Part shown: in pieces, positions 1-6,002 of the stretch | Layout: every line of letters starts with the position of its first letter | How positions within the stretch are numbered: position 1 is the stretch's first letter | Source of the DNA: JAWXCH01 sp034440595 | GTDB lineage: Bacteria > Planctomycetota > Planctomycetia > Pirellulales > JALHPA01 | DNA: 6,848 bases | Direction: 5' to 3' | Assembly (NCBI GenBank): GCA_034440595.1 | Contig: JAWXCH010000007.1 | Span: forward strand, 1 to 6,848 | Program-made: the position numbers and the translations under genes | The notes under the pieces: model-generated | Database searches by the model: none | The model's input: only the letters and a program-made list of their open reading frames with translations | What the model was told of the DNA's origin: nothing

Positions 1-1488
1 CCTATGGTCCGTCCAACGGCACCGGCAAGCGTGACAGTAAGTCAGCCCGAGTCGGTGCCGGCTGCCAGTCCAGAAAGTGCGACCAGCAGTCAGTCCACGG
101 CAGTTGCTGCTTCGGTCTCTTCCGATGAGGTTGCGCCAGCGATCCAAGCAGTTCCGACCGAGGATGCCGACTTCCGACCAAAGCCGGGTCCACTCTCACC
201 TTCGAACGCCAAGAAGCGCGAGAACATCGAGCCGACCGGCCCCAGGGTCATTCCACCGAGTTTGCGTGCGCCGCTATCGGATGAGTTAGAACAAGAACTG
301 GCCGAGTCGCTGGGGGATATGTCGCTGGACGAAATTCTGGACGCCGACAAGCGCGGCCAGACTGCGTCGGTTCAATTGGAAGCCGAAGCCAAGGTCAAAG
401 GACGCATCCTGCGTATTTATCGAGACGATGTCTTCGTTGAGCTGCCGGGCATGCAGCAGGGCAGCTTGTCATTGCAGCTTTTCTCCACTCCTCCTGAAAT
501 TGGTACAGTGGTCGATTTGCGGATCGGTCGCTTCAATGCCGACGATGGTCTGTACGATCTGACGCTGCCGGGCGGGGCGGTCGATGTCGGTGACTGGTCT
601 GACATCAACGAAGGGATGACCGTTGAAGCACACATTACCGGTGCCAACAAAGGTGGTCTGGAATGCGATGTGAATCACATTCGCGGTTTTATTCCCGCCG
701 GGCAGGTTTCGCTGTACCGTGTGGAGGATTTTTCCGAATTCGTCGGCCAGCGGTTTGCCTGCATGGTCACCGAAGCCAATCCATCACGACGCAATCTGGT
801 CCTCAGCCGGCGTGCGGTGCTGGAGCGCGATCAGGCCGAATCCAAGCAGCGGTTGCTAGGCGAATTGGCCGTAGGTCAGGAGCGCGAGGGTATCGTCCGC
901 AGTGTCCGTGATTTCGGCGCATTTGTCGATCTGGGCGGAATCGATGGCATGCTACACGTCAGTCAGCTTAGTTGGGACCGGATCAAACACCCCAGCGACG
1001 TGCTGACGCTTGGCCAAAAGATCAAAGTCAAGATTCAAAAGATCGATCCCGAAACCGGCAAGATCGGCCTGTCATATCGCGAGACCTTTGAAAGCCCCTG
1101 GGCACAAGCCTCCACCAAGTTCCCAGTCAGTGCAGTGGTCAGCGGTACGGTGACCAAGGTCATGGACTTTGGTGCCTTTGTGCGGCTCGATTCCGGAGTT
1201 GAAGGGCTGGTTCATATTTCCGAACTTTCGCACAAGCGAGTCTTTCGTGTCAGCGACATGCTCAAGGAAGGGCAAGAGGTCGAGGTGAAGATCGTTTCGG
1301 TTGACACCGAGGCGCAGCGAATCGGTCTCTCTCTGAAAGCGCTGGAAGCACGCATTGAACCGGCCAAGAAAGCTGGCGCGCCAGCCGAGGAGGAAGCACC
1401 ATTGCCGCCAATTCAAAAGCACAAGGGACCACTCAAGGGTGGCACCGGCAAAGGGACCGGCGGCGAGCAATTTGGGTTGAAGTGGTAG
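1..1488 (+). CDS. S1 RNA-binding domain protein, ribosomal protein S1-like (probably 5'-partial)
   Basis: Likely binds mRNA or other single-stranded RNA, on or near the ribosome. Numbering from the first ATG at base 4, four S1 (OB-fold) repeats lie at about residues 130-187, 203-270, 290-358 and 373-445. Repeats 3 and 4 are the most canonical ('FGAFVDLGGIDGMLHVSQLSW', 'FGAFVRLDSGVEGLVHISELS' cores). Repeat 2 has the 'NKGGLE...IRGFIP' and 'NLVLSRRAVLE' signature of S1 domain 2, so the order matches domains 1-4 of E. coli S1, which has six. Residues 1-125 are Ala/Ser/Pro-rich and probably disordered, ending in an acidic helix-like segment (94-115). The tail (about 470-494) is Gly/Lys-rich and ends in FGLKW. 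No ribosome binding site is visible and the frame is open to base 1, so the true start is probably outside the window. It could be bona fide S1 or an S1-like paralogue. Confidence 0.9.
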   Translation, partial: PMVRPTAPASVTVSQPESVPAASPESATSSQSTAVAASVSSDEVAPAIQAVPTEDADFRPKPGPLSPSNAKKRENIEPTGPRVIPPSLRAPLSDELEQELAESLGDMSLDEILDADKRGQTASVQLEAEAKVKGRILRIYRDDVFVELPGMQQGSLSLQLFSTPPEIGTVVDLRIGRFNADDGLYDLTLPGGAVDVGDWSDINEGMTVEAHITGANKGGLECDVNHIRGFIPAGQVSLYRVEDFSEFVGQRFACMVTEANPSRRNLVLSRRAVLERDQAESKQRLLGELAVGQEREGIVRSVRDFGAFVDLGGIDGMLHVSQLSWDRIKHPSDVLTLGQKIKVKIQKIDPETGKIGLSYRETFESPWAQASTKFPVSAVVSGTVTKVMDFGAFVRLDSGVEGLVHISELSHKRVFRVSDMLKEGQEVEVKIVSVDTEAQRIGLSLKALEARIEPAKKAGAPAEEEAPLPPIQKHKGPLKGGTGKGTGGEQFGLKW

Positions 1489-1597
1489 CTTGTTGGGAAG
1501 TGCCGACGCACAGGAAAATGCCGGGTTTTGCTTGGCTACTTGGATAGATCGAAGGTACATAATCAACTAGCGTTGACACTCATCACTTTTCATCAAC

Positions 1598-1602
1598 AAG
1601 GG
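1598..1602 (+). promoter_or_regulatory. Shine-Dalgarno of the small lipoprotein gene
   Basis: AAGGG lies 7 bases before the ATG at 1610 and only 4 bases before an in-frame GTG at 1607. The spacing favours ATG 1610 as the start. Confidence 0.5.
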
Positions 1603-1609
1603 TAGAGTG

Positions 1610-2080
1610 ATGATCGCACCAATGGCAACTGGGCGCTTTAAAATGCTCACAAGAGGGTGCATTCCCTTCATTCTTGTGGCACTTACAGGCTGTAATGGCA
1701 GTGGTCGTGCCCCGGCCATTACCAAGCCAACTGCGGCTCAACTTGCCGAATTCACTCGGAATGCACAAATTGCCTTGCCGGCCTCGGCCCAGCCGATTGG
1801 CTGGCGAGAGTATCGCGGCATGGATGACTCGCTTTGGTTGCAGGTGCGGATGCCGGCCAGCGATTTGCAGGGATTTTTGAATACTAGCCCATTCGCTAAC
1901 GCAACCTTGGAATCAAATAGTCAGCACATTCCCGGTAATTTTGACAAATTTTATACTACGCCACCGAAAGTGTATCGGTCAGGTCAGCAGGAGGTGCAAA
2001 ACACAAGAGCGTTAAACATTCTAATTGATGAGAGCGATCCAAAAGACGTCATCGTGTACTTGAATTGGCATGAAACGTAG
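1610..2080 (+). CDS. Small putative lipoprotein of unknown function
   Basis: A 156-residue protein that I do not recognise. From the ATG at 1610, the N-terminus has basic residues (R9, K11, R15), a hydrophobic stretch (IPFILVAL) and a lipobox L-T-G-C with the acceptor Cys at residue 28. This predicts signal peptidase II processing and lipid anchoring in the cell envelope. The mature part is about 129 residues and contains 'GWREYRGMDDSLWLQVRMP', followed by a Phe/Asn-rich segment. It looks like a compact globular domain with no catalytic motif I can name. ATG 1610 is preferred over GTG 1607 on ribosome-binding-site spacing; later in-frame ATGs (1622, 1643) would shorten or remove the basic n-region. 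It sits 121 bases after the S1 gene on the same strand, so co-transcription is possible. A TTGACA at 1573-1578 has no convincing -10 partner. Confidence 0.72.
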   Translation: MIAPMATGRFKMLTRGCIPFILVALTGCNGSGRAPAITKPTAAQLAEFTRNAQIALPASAQPIGWREYRGMDDSLWLQVRMPASDLQGFLNTSPFANATLESNSQHIPGNFDKFYTTPPKVYRSGQQEVQNTRALNILIDESDPKDVIVYLNWHET

Positions 2081-2124
2081 GTGATGCTTCGCACCAGCTC
2101 AGGACAGAAAATCTGCACACGATT

Positions 2125-2180
2125 CGTAGGACATTGTCGCGTGGCGCTGGATCGCATTGGCTATTCTCCCGCGTCCTACG
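2125..2180. terminator. Long-range inverted repeat in a convergent gap, possible terminator
   Basis: CGTAGGA (2125-2131) pairs perfectly with TCCTACG (2174-2180). Inside it, CGCG (2138-2141) can pair with CGCG (2170-2173), leaving a 28-base loop. On the plus strand the stem is followed by a T-rich stretch (2181-2194, CTTTCCGCTTTTTC), so it could end the lipoprotein transcript. The right arm overlaps the stop codon of the minus-strand gene. The loop is long and there is no immediate T-run, so terminator function is uncertain. Confidence 0.3.
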
Positions 2181-2460
2181 CTTTCCGCTTTTTCTTCCAC
2201 TTCCCCATGAAGCTGATTTCGTGCGGCCCGTCGTCAAAGTCCATGACCTCGGACAGGTAAACGTCTGAGCCGCGCTGATCCGGCAAAACCGTTTCGTGCT
2301 TCCGCTGCCGATGGAGAATATCGGCAGGGATCTCGTCTGGGTATGCCGGGCAGGTCCACCCGCGCATGCTGAACTGCGTGCCGACGTTCGTCTTGTGCTG
2401 GCAGTAACAGCACGGCGGCAAGATGGTGTCCAGTCGACCGTCGGATTTTGGATTCGGCAT
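2176..2460 (-). CDS. Small Cys/His-rich protein, probable metal binder, unknown function
   Basis: A 94-residue protein with no signal peptide or membrane segment, so probably cytoplasmic. C17, C18, C20 and H22 form a CCxCxH cluster, followed by C37 in 'CPAYPDEIPADI' and then H55. This resembles, from memory, small uncharacterised proteins with a CxxC-H ... C-x-A-[FY]-P-x-x-I-P ... H pattern. The arrangement suggests a zinc or iron-sulphur site, which is inference. The C-terminus is strongly basic (KWKKKRKA). The start is well supported: AGGGA lies 5 bases before the ATG, and a TTGATC-17-TATATT promoter lies just upstream. It is divergent from the aminotransferase gene and convergent with the lipoprotein gene, and no neighbour clarifies its role. 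A 160-residue ORF in another minus frame covers the same bases but lacks these features. Confidence 0.72.
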   Translation of the reverse strand: MPNPKSDGRLDTILPPCCYCQHKTNVGTQFSMRGWTCPAYPDEIPADILHRQRKHETVLPDQRGSDVYLSEVMDFDDGPHEISFMGKWKKKRKA

Positions 2461-2465
2461 TGCAT

Positions 2466-2470
2466 TCCCT
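2466..2470 (-). promoter_or_regulatory. Shine-Dalgarno of the Cys/His protein gene
   Basis: Reads AGGGA on the minus strand, 5 bases before the ATG whose first base is 2460. This fixes the start and argues that this small ORF is real. Confidence 0.6.
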
Positions 2471-2502
2471 GCTGGAAATCGGACTCGTAGCGGCTTGCCG
2501 GC

Positions 2503-2531
2503 AATATAGGTGGTCTACGATCCCGGATCAA
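2503..2531 (-). promoter_or_regulatory. Sigma-70-like promoter for the Cys/His protein gene
   Basis: On the minus strand, TTGATC (bases 2531-2526) and TATATT (2508-2503) are separated by exactly 17 bases, matching TTGACA/TATAAT at 4/6 and 5/6. The predicted transcript starts near 2496, giving a leader of about 35 bases that contains the Shine-Dalgarno. Confidence 0.5.
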
Positions 2532-2562
2532 CTTTTACCCATTTTATCATCCATGACTCGTC

Positions 2563-2591
2563 TTGACGAAGTCGGCAAATCGGCCTATTTT
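2563..2591 (+). promoter_or_regulatory. Sigma-70-like promoter candidate for the aminotransferase gene
   Basis: TTGACG (2563-2568) and TATTTT (2586-2591) are 17 bases apart. The predicted start near 2598 gives a leader of about 127 bases before the ATG at 2725. An imperfect inverted repeat (2555-2573, GACTCGTC/GACGAAGTC, one bulge) overlaps the -35 box and could be an operator or chance. The -10 is only 4/6, so this call is weaker than its divergent partner. Confidence 0.4.
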
Positions 2592-2710
2592 CTGCCCCGC
2601 TTATGCCTCAGGTCGCCGGCACGGAAGCCGAAGATGCGCGCCTGAAGTCCGATGGAGCAAGCGTTTGGCCTGCTGGCCCGGCGTTTGACCGGCTTTGGAT
2701 TTGCGTTCAC

Positions 2711-2718
2711 GAAGGGAG
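2711..2718 (+). promoter_or_regulatory. Shine-Dalgarno of the aminotransferase gene
   Basis: GAAGGGAG ends 6 bases before the ATG at 2725. This selects that ATG over the in-frame TTG at 2695, which has no comparable site. Confidence 0.65.
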
Positions 2719-2724
2719 TCGTCC

Positions 2725-3978
2725 ATGCAGTTGCCTAGTGGTTCGGTAAATTTGCCTCAACCGGCACGTGTTCCACTTGCGTCCGTTCCGTTGCTCGATG
2801 TCGCGCGTCAGCACGAGCCTTTGCACCACGAGATCCGTGCGGCTATCGATCGCGTCTGCACGTCAGGTCGGTTTGTCCTGGGGCCAGACTGCACCGAACT
2901 GGAAAAGAACGTCGCCGCTTATACGCAGGCCAAACACGCTATTGCCTGTGCATCGGGAAGTGACGCACTGCTGCTCGCACTTATGGCGCTTCGCATTCTT
3001 CCTGGGGACGAGGTCATTCTGCCGCGCTCTACGTTCTTTCCCACCGTCAGTGCCGCCTGGCGACTGGGAGCGATGCCGGTTTTTGCCGACATCGATCCGG
3101 TGACTTACAATCTGGATCCAAAATGTGTCAAAGCACGCATCAGCCGTGCGACCAAGGCGATTTTGCCAGTGCATCTGTATGGTCAATGTGCCGATATGGA
3201 CGCGCTGCGTGATCTGGCCACCGCTCACGGGCTGCCCCTCATCGAAGATGCTGCGCAGGCGATCGGTGCCGAACACCGAGGTCGCGCCGCCGGCACGATC
3301 GGCGACATCGGCTGCTTCAGTTTTTATCCGACGAAGAACCTGGGAGGCTTTGGTGACGGGGGTCTGGTCACCACCAACCGCGACGATCTGGCCGAACGGC
3401 TCAAGCTACTGCGTGCTCATGGAATGGAGCCGCGCTACTATCATCAAGTGGTCGGTATTAACAGCCGGCTGGACACGATTCAGGCCGCAGTATTGAATGT
3501 AAAGTTCCCGCACCTGGATACTTGGGCCGATCAGCGTCGTGCCAACGCCGACCGGTATGCGCAGCTATTTCAAGAAAGTGGCCTGTCGCGGCTACTGGCT
3601 TTGCCGACCACGTCGCCACACTGCAAGCACGTTTGGAATCAGTACGTCATTCGCGTTCCGAACAATCGCCGCGATCTGCTCCGGCAGTATCTCGCTCAGG
3701 CGAATGTCGGTACCGAGATCTACTACCCCGTTCCGCTGCACCAACAGGCCTGCTTCCGCGGACTCGGATATGGCAAGGGAAGTTTGCCGCATTCGGAACA
3801 AGCGGCCCACGAGACGCTGGCACTGCCGATCTTTCCAGAACTGCAACCGGCGGAACTGCAGACGGTTGTGTTTCGGATCGCCGAGTTCTTTGGAATTCGC
3901 CGCCCGGCGACCGACTCGGCCGTGCGTCGGCCAAACTTTTTGGACCGCGCTGCCGACAAGGCCAAGAAGACTTCGTAG
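2725..3978 (+). CDS. DegT/DnrJ/EryC1/StrS family aminotransferase (sugar aminotransferase)
   Basis: A 417-residue PLP-dependent fold-type I enzyme. The family typically transfers an amino group from glutamate to a keto-sugar nucleotide, giving amino sugars for surface glycans. Visible motifs: the phosphate-binding 'ASGSDAL' near residues 76-82, 'DVARQHEPL' near the N-terminus, 'LIEDAAQAIGA' with the PLP-pyridine Asp at D175 and Q178, and 'FYPTKNLGGFGDGG' with the Schiff-base Lys at K204. The later 'YYPVPLHQQ' and 'LALPIFPEL' motifs are also typical. The family is usually about 360-400 residues. Here there are roughly 18 extra N-terminal residues and a basic C-terminal tail (about 393-417). 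The substrate cannot be read from sequence; 3-keto or 4-keto UDP- or dTDP-hexoses are the usual options. A good ribosome binding site and a strong downstream terminator suggest a single-gene transcript. The export genes beyond it support an envelope-polysaccharide role. Confidence 0.93.
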   Translation: MQLPSGSVNLPQPARVPLASVPLLDVARQHEPLHHEIRAAIDRVCTSGRFVLGPDCTELEKNVAAYTQAKHAIACASGSDALLLALMALRILPGDEVILPRSTFFPTVSAAWRLGAMPVFADIDPVTYNLDPKCVKARISRATKAILPVHLYGQCADMDALRDLATAHGLPLIEDAAQAIGAEHRGRAAGTIGDIGCFSFYPTKNLGGFGDGGLVTTNRDDLAERLKLLRAHGMEPRYYHQVVGINSRLDTIQAAVLNVKFPHLDTWADQRRANADRYAQLFQESGLSRLLALPTTSPHCKHVWNQYVIRVPNNRRDLLRQYLAQANVGTEIYYPVPLHQQACFRGLGYGKGSLPHSEQAAHETLALPIFPELQPAELQTVVFRIAEFFGIRRPATDSAVRRPNFLDRAADKAKKTS

Positions 3979-4009
3979 GGGTTGAGTTGCTACCTACCAA
4001 AAAACTACC

Positions 4010-4054
4010 GCGTCCCTGCTCTTGGAAAGTGCCGAGAGTGGGGACGCTTTTTTT
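4010..4054 (+). terminator. Strong intrinsic terminator after the aminotransferase gene
   Basis: GCGTCCC (4010-4016) pairs perfectly with GGGACGC (4041-4047). Within it, CTCTTGG (4019-4025) pairs with CCGAGAG (4032-4038) with one G-U. The stems are separated by a symmetric TG/TG internal loop and capped by a 6-base loop. Seven T residues (4048-4054) follow directly. On the minus strand the same stem is followed, five bases later, by a run of six T (A-run at 3999-4004), so it may also stop the convergent minus-strand transcript. Confidence 0.9.
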
Positions 4055-4079
4055 GTTGGGCAGAAATTTCTTCCGCAGC

Positions 4080-4337
4080 CTAGAAAGGGGCGATCACTTC
4101 GTACCGGACCTGTTCCTGACCGAGAGCAATTCCATCTGGAAGTTCAACAAGGCTAGAACTTTGATTTCCATCGACGATAATCAGCAAGTCCCCTCGTGTG
4201 CCGGGCGCTAACTCACATGGCGCATCGACGACAAACGAAGAACCATTCGTCTTCGCGAGGGGGATGCGATCACCCTCGACTACGAAGTAGGCCTCAACTG
4301 TTGCAGAATAACCGCCGTTAGGTCGGGAAATGCCCAT
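4080..4337 (-). CDS. Conserved-looking hypothetical protein, 85 residues
   Basis: An 85-residue protein I cannot name. It has no signal peptide or membrane helix. The pattern is that of a small beta-rich domain: 'VEAYFVVEGDRIPLAK', 'GSSFVVDAP', 'LAPGTRGDLLIIVDGNQSS', 'LVELPDGI' and a closing 'VRYEVIAPF'. Several short uncharacterised bacterial proteins carry a similar 'DL-[IV]-x-VDG ... V-LP-DG' arrangement, from memory. The ATG with first base 4337 is fixed by an in-frame TGA 9 bases before it, and no Shine-Dalgarno is apparent. The gene lies 80 bases after the export gene on the same strand and ends 25 bases from the T-run of the terminator of the convergent aminotransferase gene. Co-transcription with the export operon is possible but unproven. 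Confidence 0.62.
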   Translation of the reverse strand: MGISRPNGGYSATVEAYFVVEGDRIPLAKTNGSSFVVDAPCELAPGTRGDLLIIVDGNQSSSLVELPDGIALGQEQVRYEVIAPF

Positions 4338-4360
4338 GTCGGATCACTTTGGTAAGGAGC

Positions 4361-4381
4361 GAGTAAGTAAGTATCTTACTC
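4361..4381. repeat. Perfect 7-bp inverted repeat between the export gene and the 85-residue ORF
   Basis: GAGTAAG (4361-4367), a 7-base loop (4368-4374), then CTTACTC (4375-4381). There is no T-run on either side, so it is not a standard terminator. It lies in the 80-base gap between the stop of the export gene and the start of the 85-residue gene, so an operator, an mRNA processing site or chance are all possible. Confidence 0.4.
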
Positions 4382-4417
4382 TATCACTCGACCGTGCATA
4401 CGGACAGAGAACGCTCG

Positions 4418-5959
4418 CTAATCCACCACTGCCGATGGTCCAAACGCATAGGTTCCTGTGACTGGCAATACGCCGTAGATGCCGCGCGTGAAGACCAGAT
4501 CAATAAAGTCATCAGCCAGCAGGATTTTACCCTTCGGCAAAATCACCACATCGGAATCGTTTAGCCAGATCTCGCCCGCAGGGCAGGGTTGATTGGCGAA
4601 CATCAGCGCCCCTTGTAGATTGACCATTGTGGCTAGCAGCCGCCAATCTTCGCCACGGCGAAAGATCACCACTTGCCGCAGGTTCGCGCCGACGTTCCAA
4701 CTACCGGCCAGGGCAATCGCTTGCATGACGGTGGTTGGGCCTTGCAGTTCAAACCGCCCCGGTGTCTTGACTTCGCCTAGCACATAGCAGAATCGAGGTG
4801 CTCGCTGAGCGAGGACCGGTGTGACTTCGATCCCCTTGATTGTCGCGGCGTAACGCTGATCCACCTCGGTCTTCAGTTCTTCAAGTGTCAGTCCTTGCGC
4901 TGGAACGGTGCCGATCGCCGGCAGCGTGATCGTGCCTTCTGGTGTGATCCGCACCTTAACCCCTTGTCCACCCACGATGCCAGCGCGGTTGTCGACAGTA
5001 TTGACCAGATCCAACAGCCGCGTGTTCACCTTCAAAGGTGTGACCGTGATGGCGGGGTTCTTGTAATACTTGGAATACAATTCATCAACCTTTTTTCGCA
5101 ACTCTTGGACGGTGTGCCTTGTGGCCTTCACCTGCCCAAGCAAGCGGAGCGTGATCGTACCGTCCGGCTGGACAATCAGGTTGCGATTGAGGTTTGGATC
5201 GGTGAACGACTCGACCTGGACTTCATCCCCTACGTTGATTTGATACGGTTCGGCCGTCTCTTCGCGAGTCAGTCGATACAGACATTCCAACTGGTCATCC
5301 ACCCGCAGTCGGTAAGTCATAACGTGCGCCAGTCGCGCATTTCCTACGTATTCGCCCGCCCCATACGGTCCAAAGTCCATCAGTTGCGCCTGATCCCAGC
5401 CGATCTTGCCACCCCCGCAACCGCCGCTGCCGCAGCCAGCATTGCCGCAGCCGCCATTCGCACAGCCAGCCGCGGCACAGTCGACAGCGCACATCGGTGG
5501 CGCAACTGGCATCGGGCCTGGAAAATCACCATCAAATCCACCTGGATGGCTGGCATATGCCGCAGGAGGCATGGCCGTGCCGTGCCCGTTGGCCACTGTA
5601 GGTGTGTGATTGCGTTGAGTCGAAGCAGTCTGAAGGGGGACCGGTTTTGGATAAACGCTTTCCAGTTGAGCTCGATAAGCGGGGGGAGCACTCGAGGAGT
5701 TTCCCGTTGGTGCAACTGCCTGACAGAGTTGCACGTTTGGCAATCCTTCCCAGACATGCTCATACAGGCGTGCATACTCTTGCTCCGCGTTGGGAGCCGA
5801 TCGCGTCTCGTCGATGGAAGTCAATATTCCGGCTGGGCCAGCAATCACGGTGACAACCGCAGCCAATAGAGCAAACACAATCGCCACCAGCAGTGGCCGG
5901 CGCAGCGCGCTTGGCACTCTATCCGTTTGATCGATCGGTCGTGTTTGTTTGTTCTGCAT
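4418..5959 (-). CDS. Polysaccharide biosynthesis/export protein (Wza-like, Poly_export + SLBB)
   Basis: A 513-residue protein of the outer-membrane polysaccharide exporter (OPX/Wza) family, expected to form the periplasmic and outer-membrane conduit for exopolysaccharide. RR at 20-21 precedes one hydrophobic segment (about 22-41), with no lipobox Cys after it. Residues 50-235 are a poorly conserved, Pro/Ala-rich linker containing a Cys-x4 tandem repeat (C161 to C181; an extra C157 precedes it). A first Poly_export domain starts near 239 ('YQINVGDEVQV ... VQPDGTITLRLLGQV', to about 310). A second similar unit follows (about 312-385, 'ITPEGTITLPAIGTV'). An SLBB domain begins near 391 ('YVLGEVKTPGRFEL', to about 460). 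The C-terminal 'LADDFIDLVFTRGIYGV' is what I recall from planctomycete members. It starts 43 bases after the TPR gene on the same strand. No Shine-Dalgarno is seen, so translation may be coupled or leader-independent. Confidence 0.9.
   Translation of the reverse strand: MQNKQTRPIDQTDRVPSALRRPLLVAIVFALLAAVVTVIAGPAGILTSIDETRSAPNAEQEYARLYEHVWEGLPNVQLCQAVAPTGNSSSAPPAYRAQLESVYPKPVPLQTASTQRNHTPTVANGHGTAMPPAAYASHPGGFDGDFPGPMPVAPPMCAVDCAAAGCANGGCGNAGCGSGGCGGGKIGWDQAQLMDFGPYGAGEYVGNARLAHVMTYRLRVDDQLECLYRLTREETAEPYQINVGDEVQVESFTDPNLNRNLIVQPDGTITLRLLGQVKATRHTVQELRKKVDELYSKYYKNPAITVTPLKVNTRLLDLVNTVDNRAGIVGGQGVKVRITPEGTITLPAIGTVPAQGLTLEELKTEVDQRYAATIKGIEVTPVLAQRAPRFCYVLGEVKTPGRFELQGPTTVMQAIALAGSWNVGANLRQVVIFRRGEDWRLLATMVNLQGALMFANQPCPAGEIWLNDSDVVILPKGKILLADDFIDLVFTRGIYGVLPVTGTYAFGPSAVVD
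5405..5479 (-). repeat. 15-base in-frame tandem repeat encoding Cys-x4 units
   Basis: Five consecutive 15-base units inside the export gene encode CAAAG, CANGG, CGNAG, CGSGG and CGGGK (residues 161-185). Cys spacing is exactly five. The units differ at several bases, so the repeat is degenerate in DNA but regular in protein. It lies in the linker between the membrane segment and the first export domain. Confidence 0.75.
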
Positions 5960-6002
5960 ATTGAAGCAAGCTGAGGAAACTGCGATTCAGACCAAACTCA
6001 AT

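Noticed and set aside
1072..1566. Minus-strand ORF (164 codons) antisense to the S1 gene
   Set aside because: It overlaps conserved S1 repeats on the other strand, and no start signals or recognisable domain are present.
1573..1578. TTGACA as a promoter for the lipoprotein gene
   Set aside because: No acceptable -10 box lies 16-18 bases downstream. A CATAAT at 1558-1563 likewise has no -35 at proper distance.
1489..1600. CTTGTTG (1489-1495) and CAACAAG (1594-1600) inverted repeat around the gap before the lipoprotein gene
   Set aside because: Only 7 bp with a 98-base spacer and no supporting structure; expected by chance at this scale.
2049..2531. Minus-strand ORF (160 codons) over the Cys/His gene in another frame
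   Set aside because: Its start lies within the promoter of the better-supported 94-residue gene, and its sequence is Arg/Ser/Thr-rich without motif.
2448..2645. Plus-strand ORF (65 codons) in the divergent intergenic region
   Set aside because: It spans both promoter candidates, has no ribosome binding site, and shows no protein-like pattern.
3522..4211. Plus-strand ORF (229 codons) overlapping the aminotransferase end
   Set aside because: It is out of frame with the conserved enzyme, runs through a strong terminator, and has an Arg/Ser-rich shadow-type composition.
4895..5869. Long plus-strand ORF (324 codons) antisense to the export gene
   Set aside because: It is the mirror of a clearly coding minus frame, with no ribosome binding site, domain or sensible composition.
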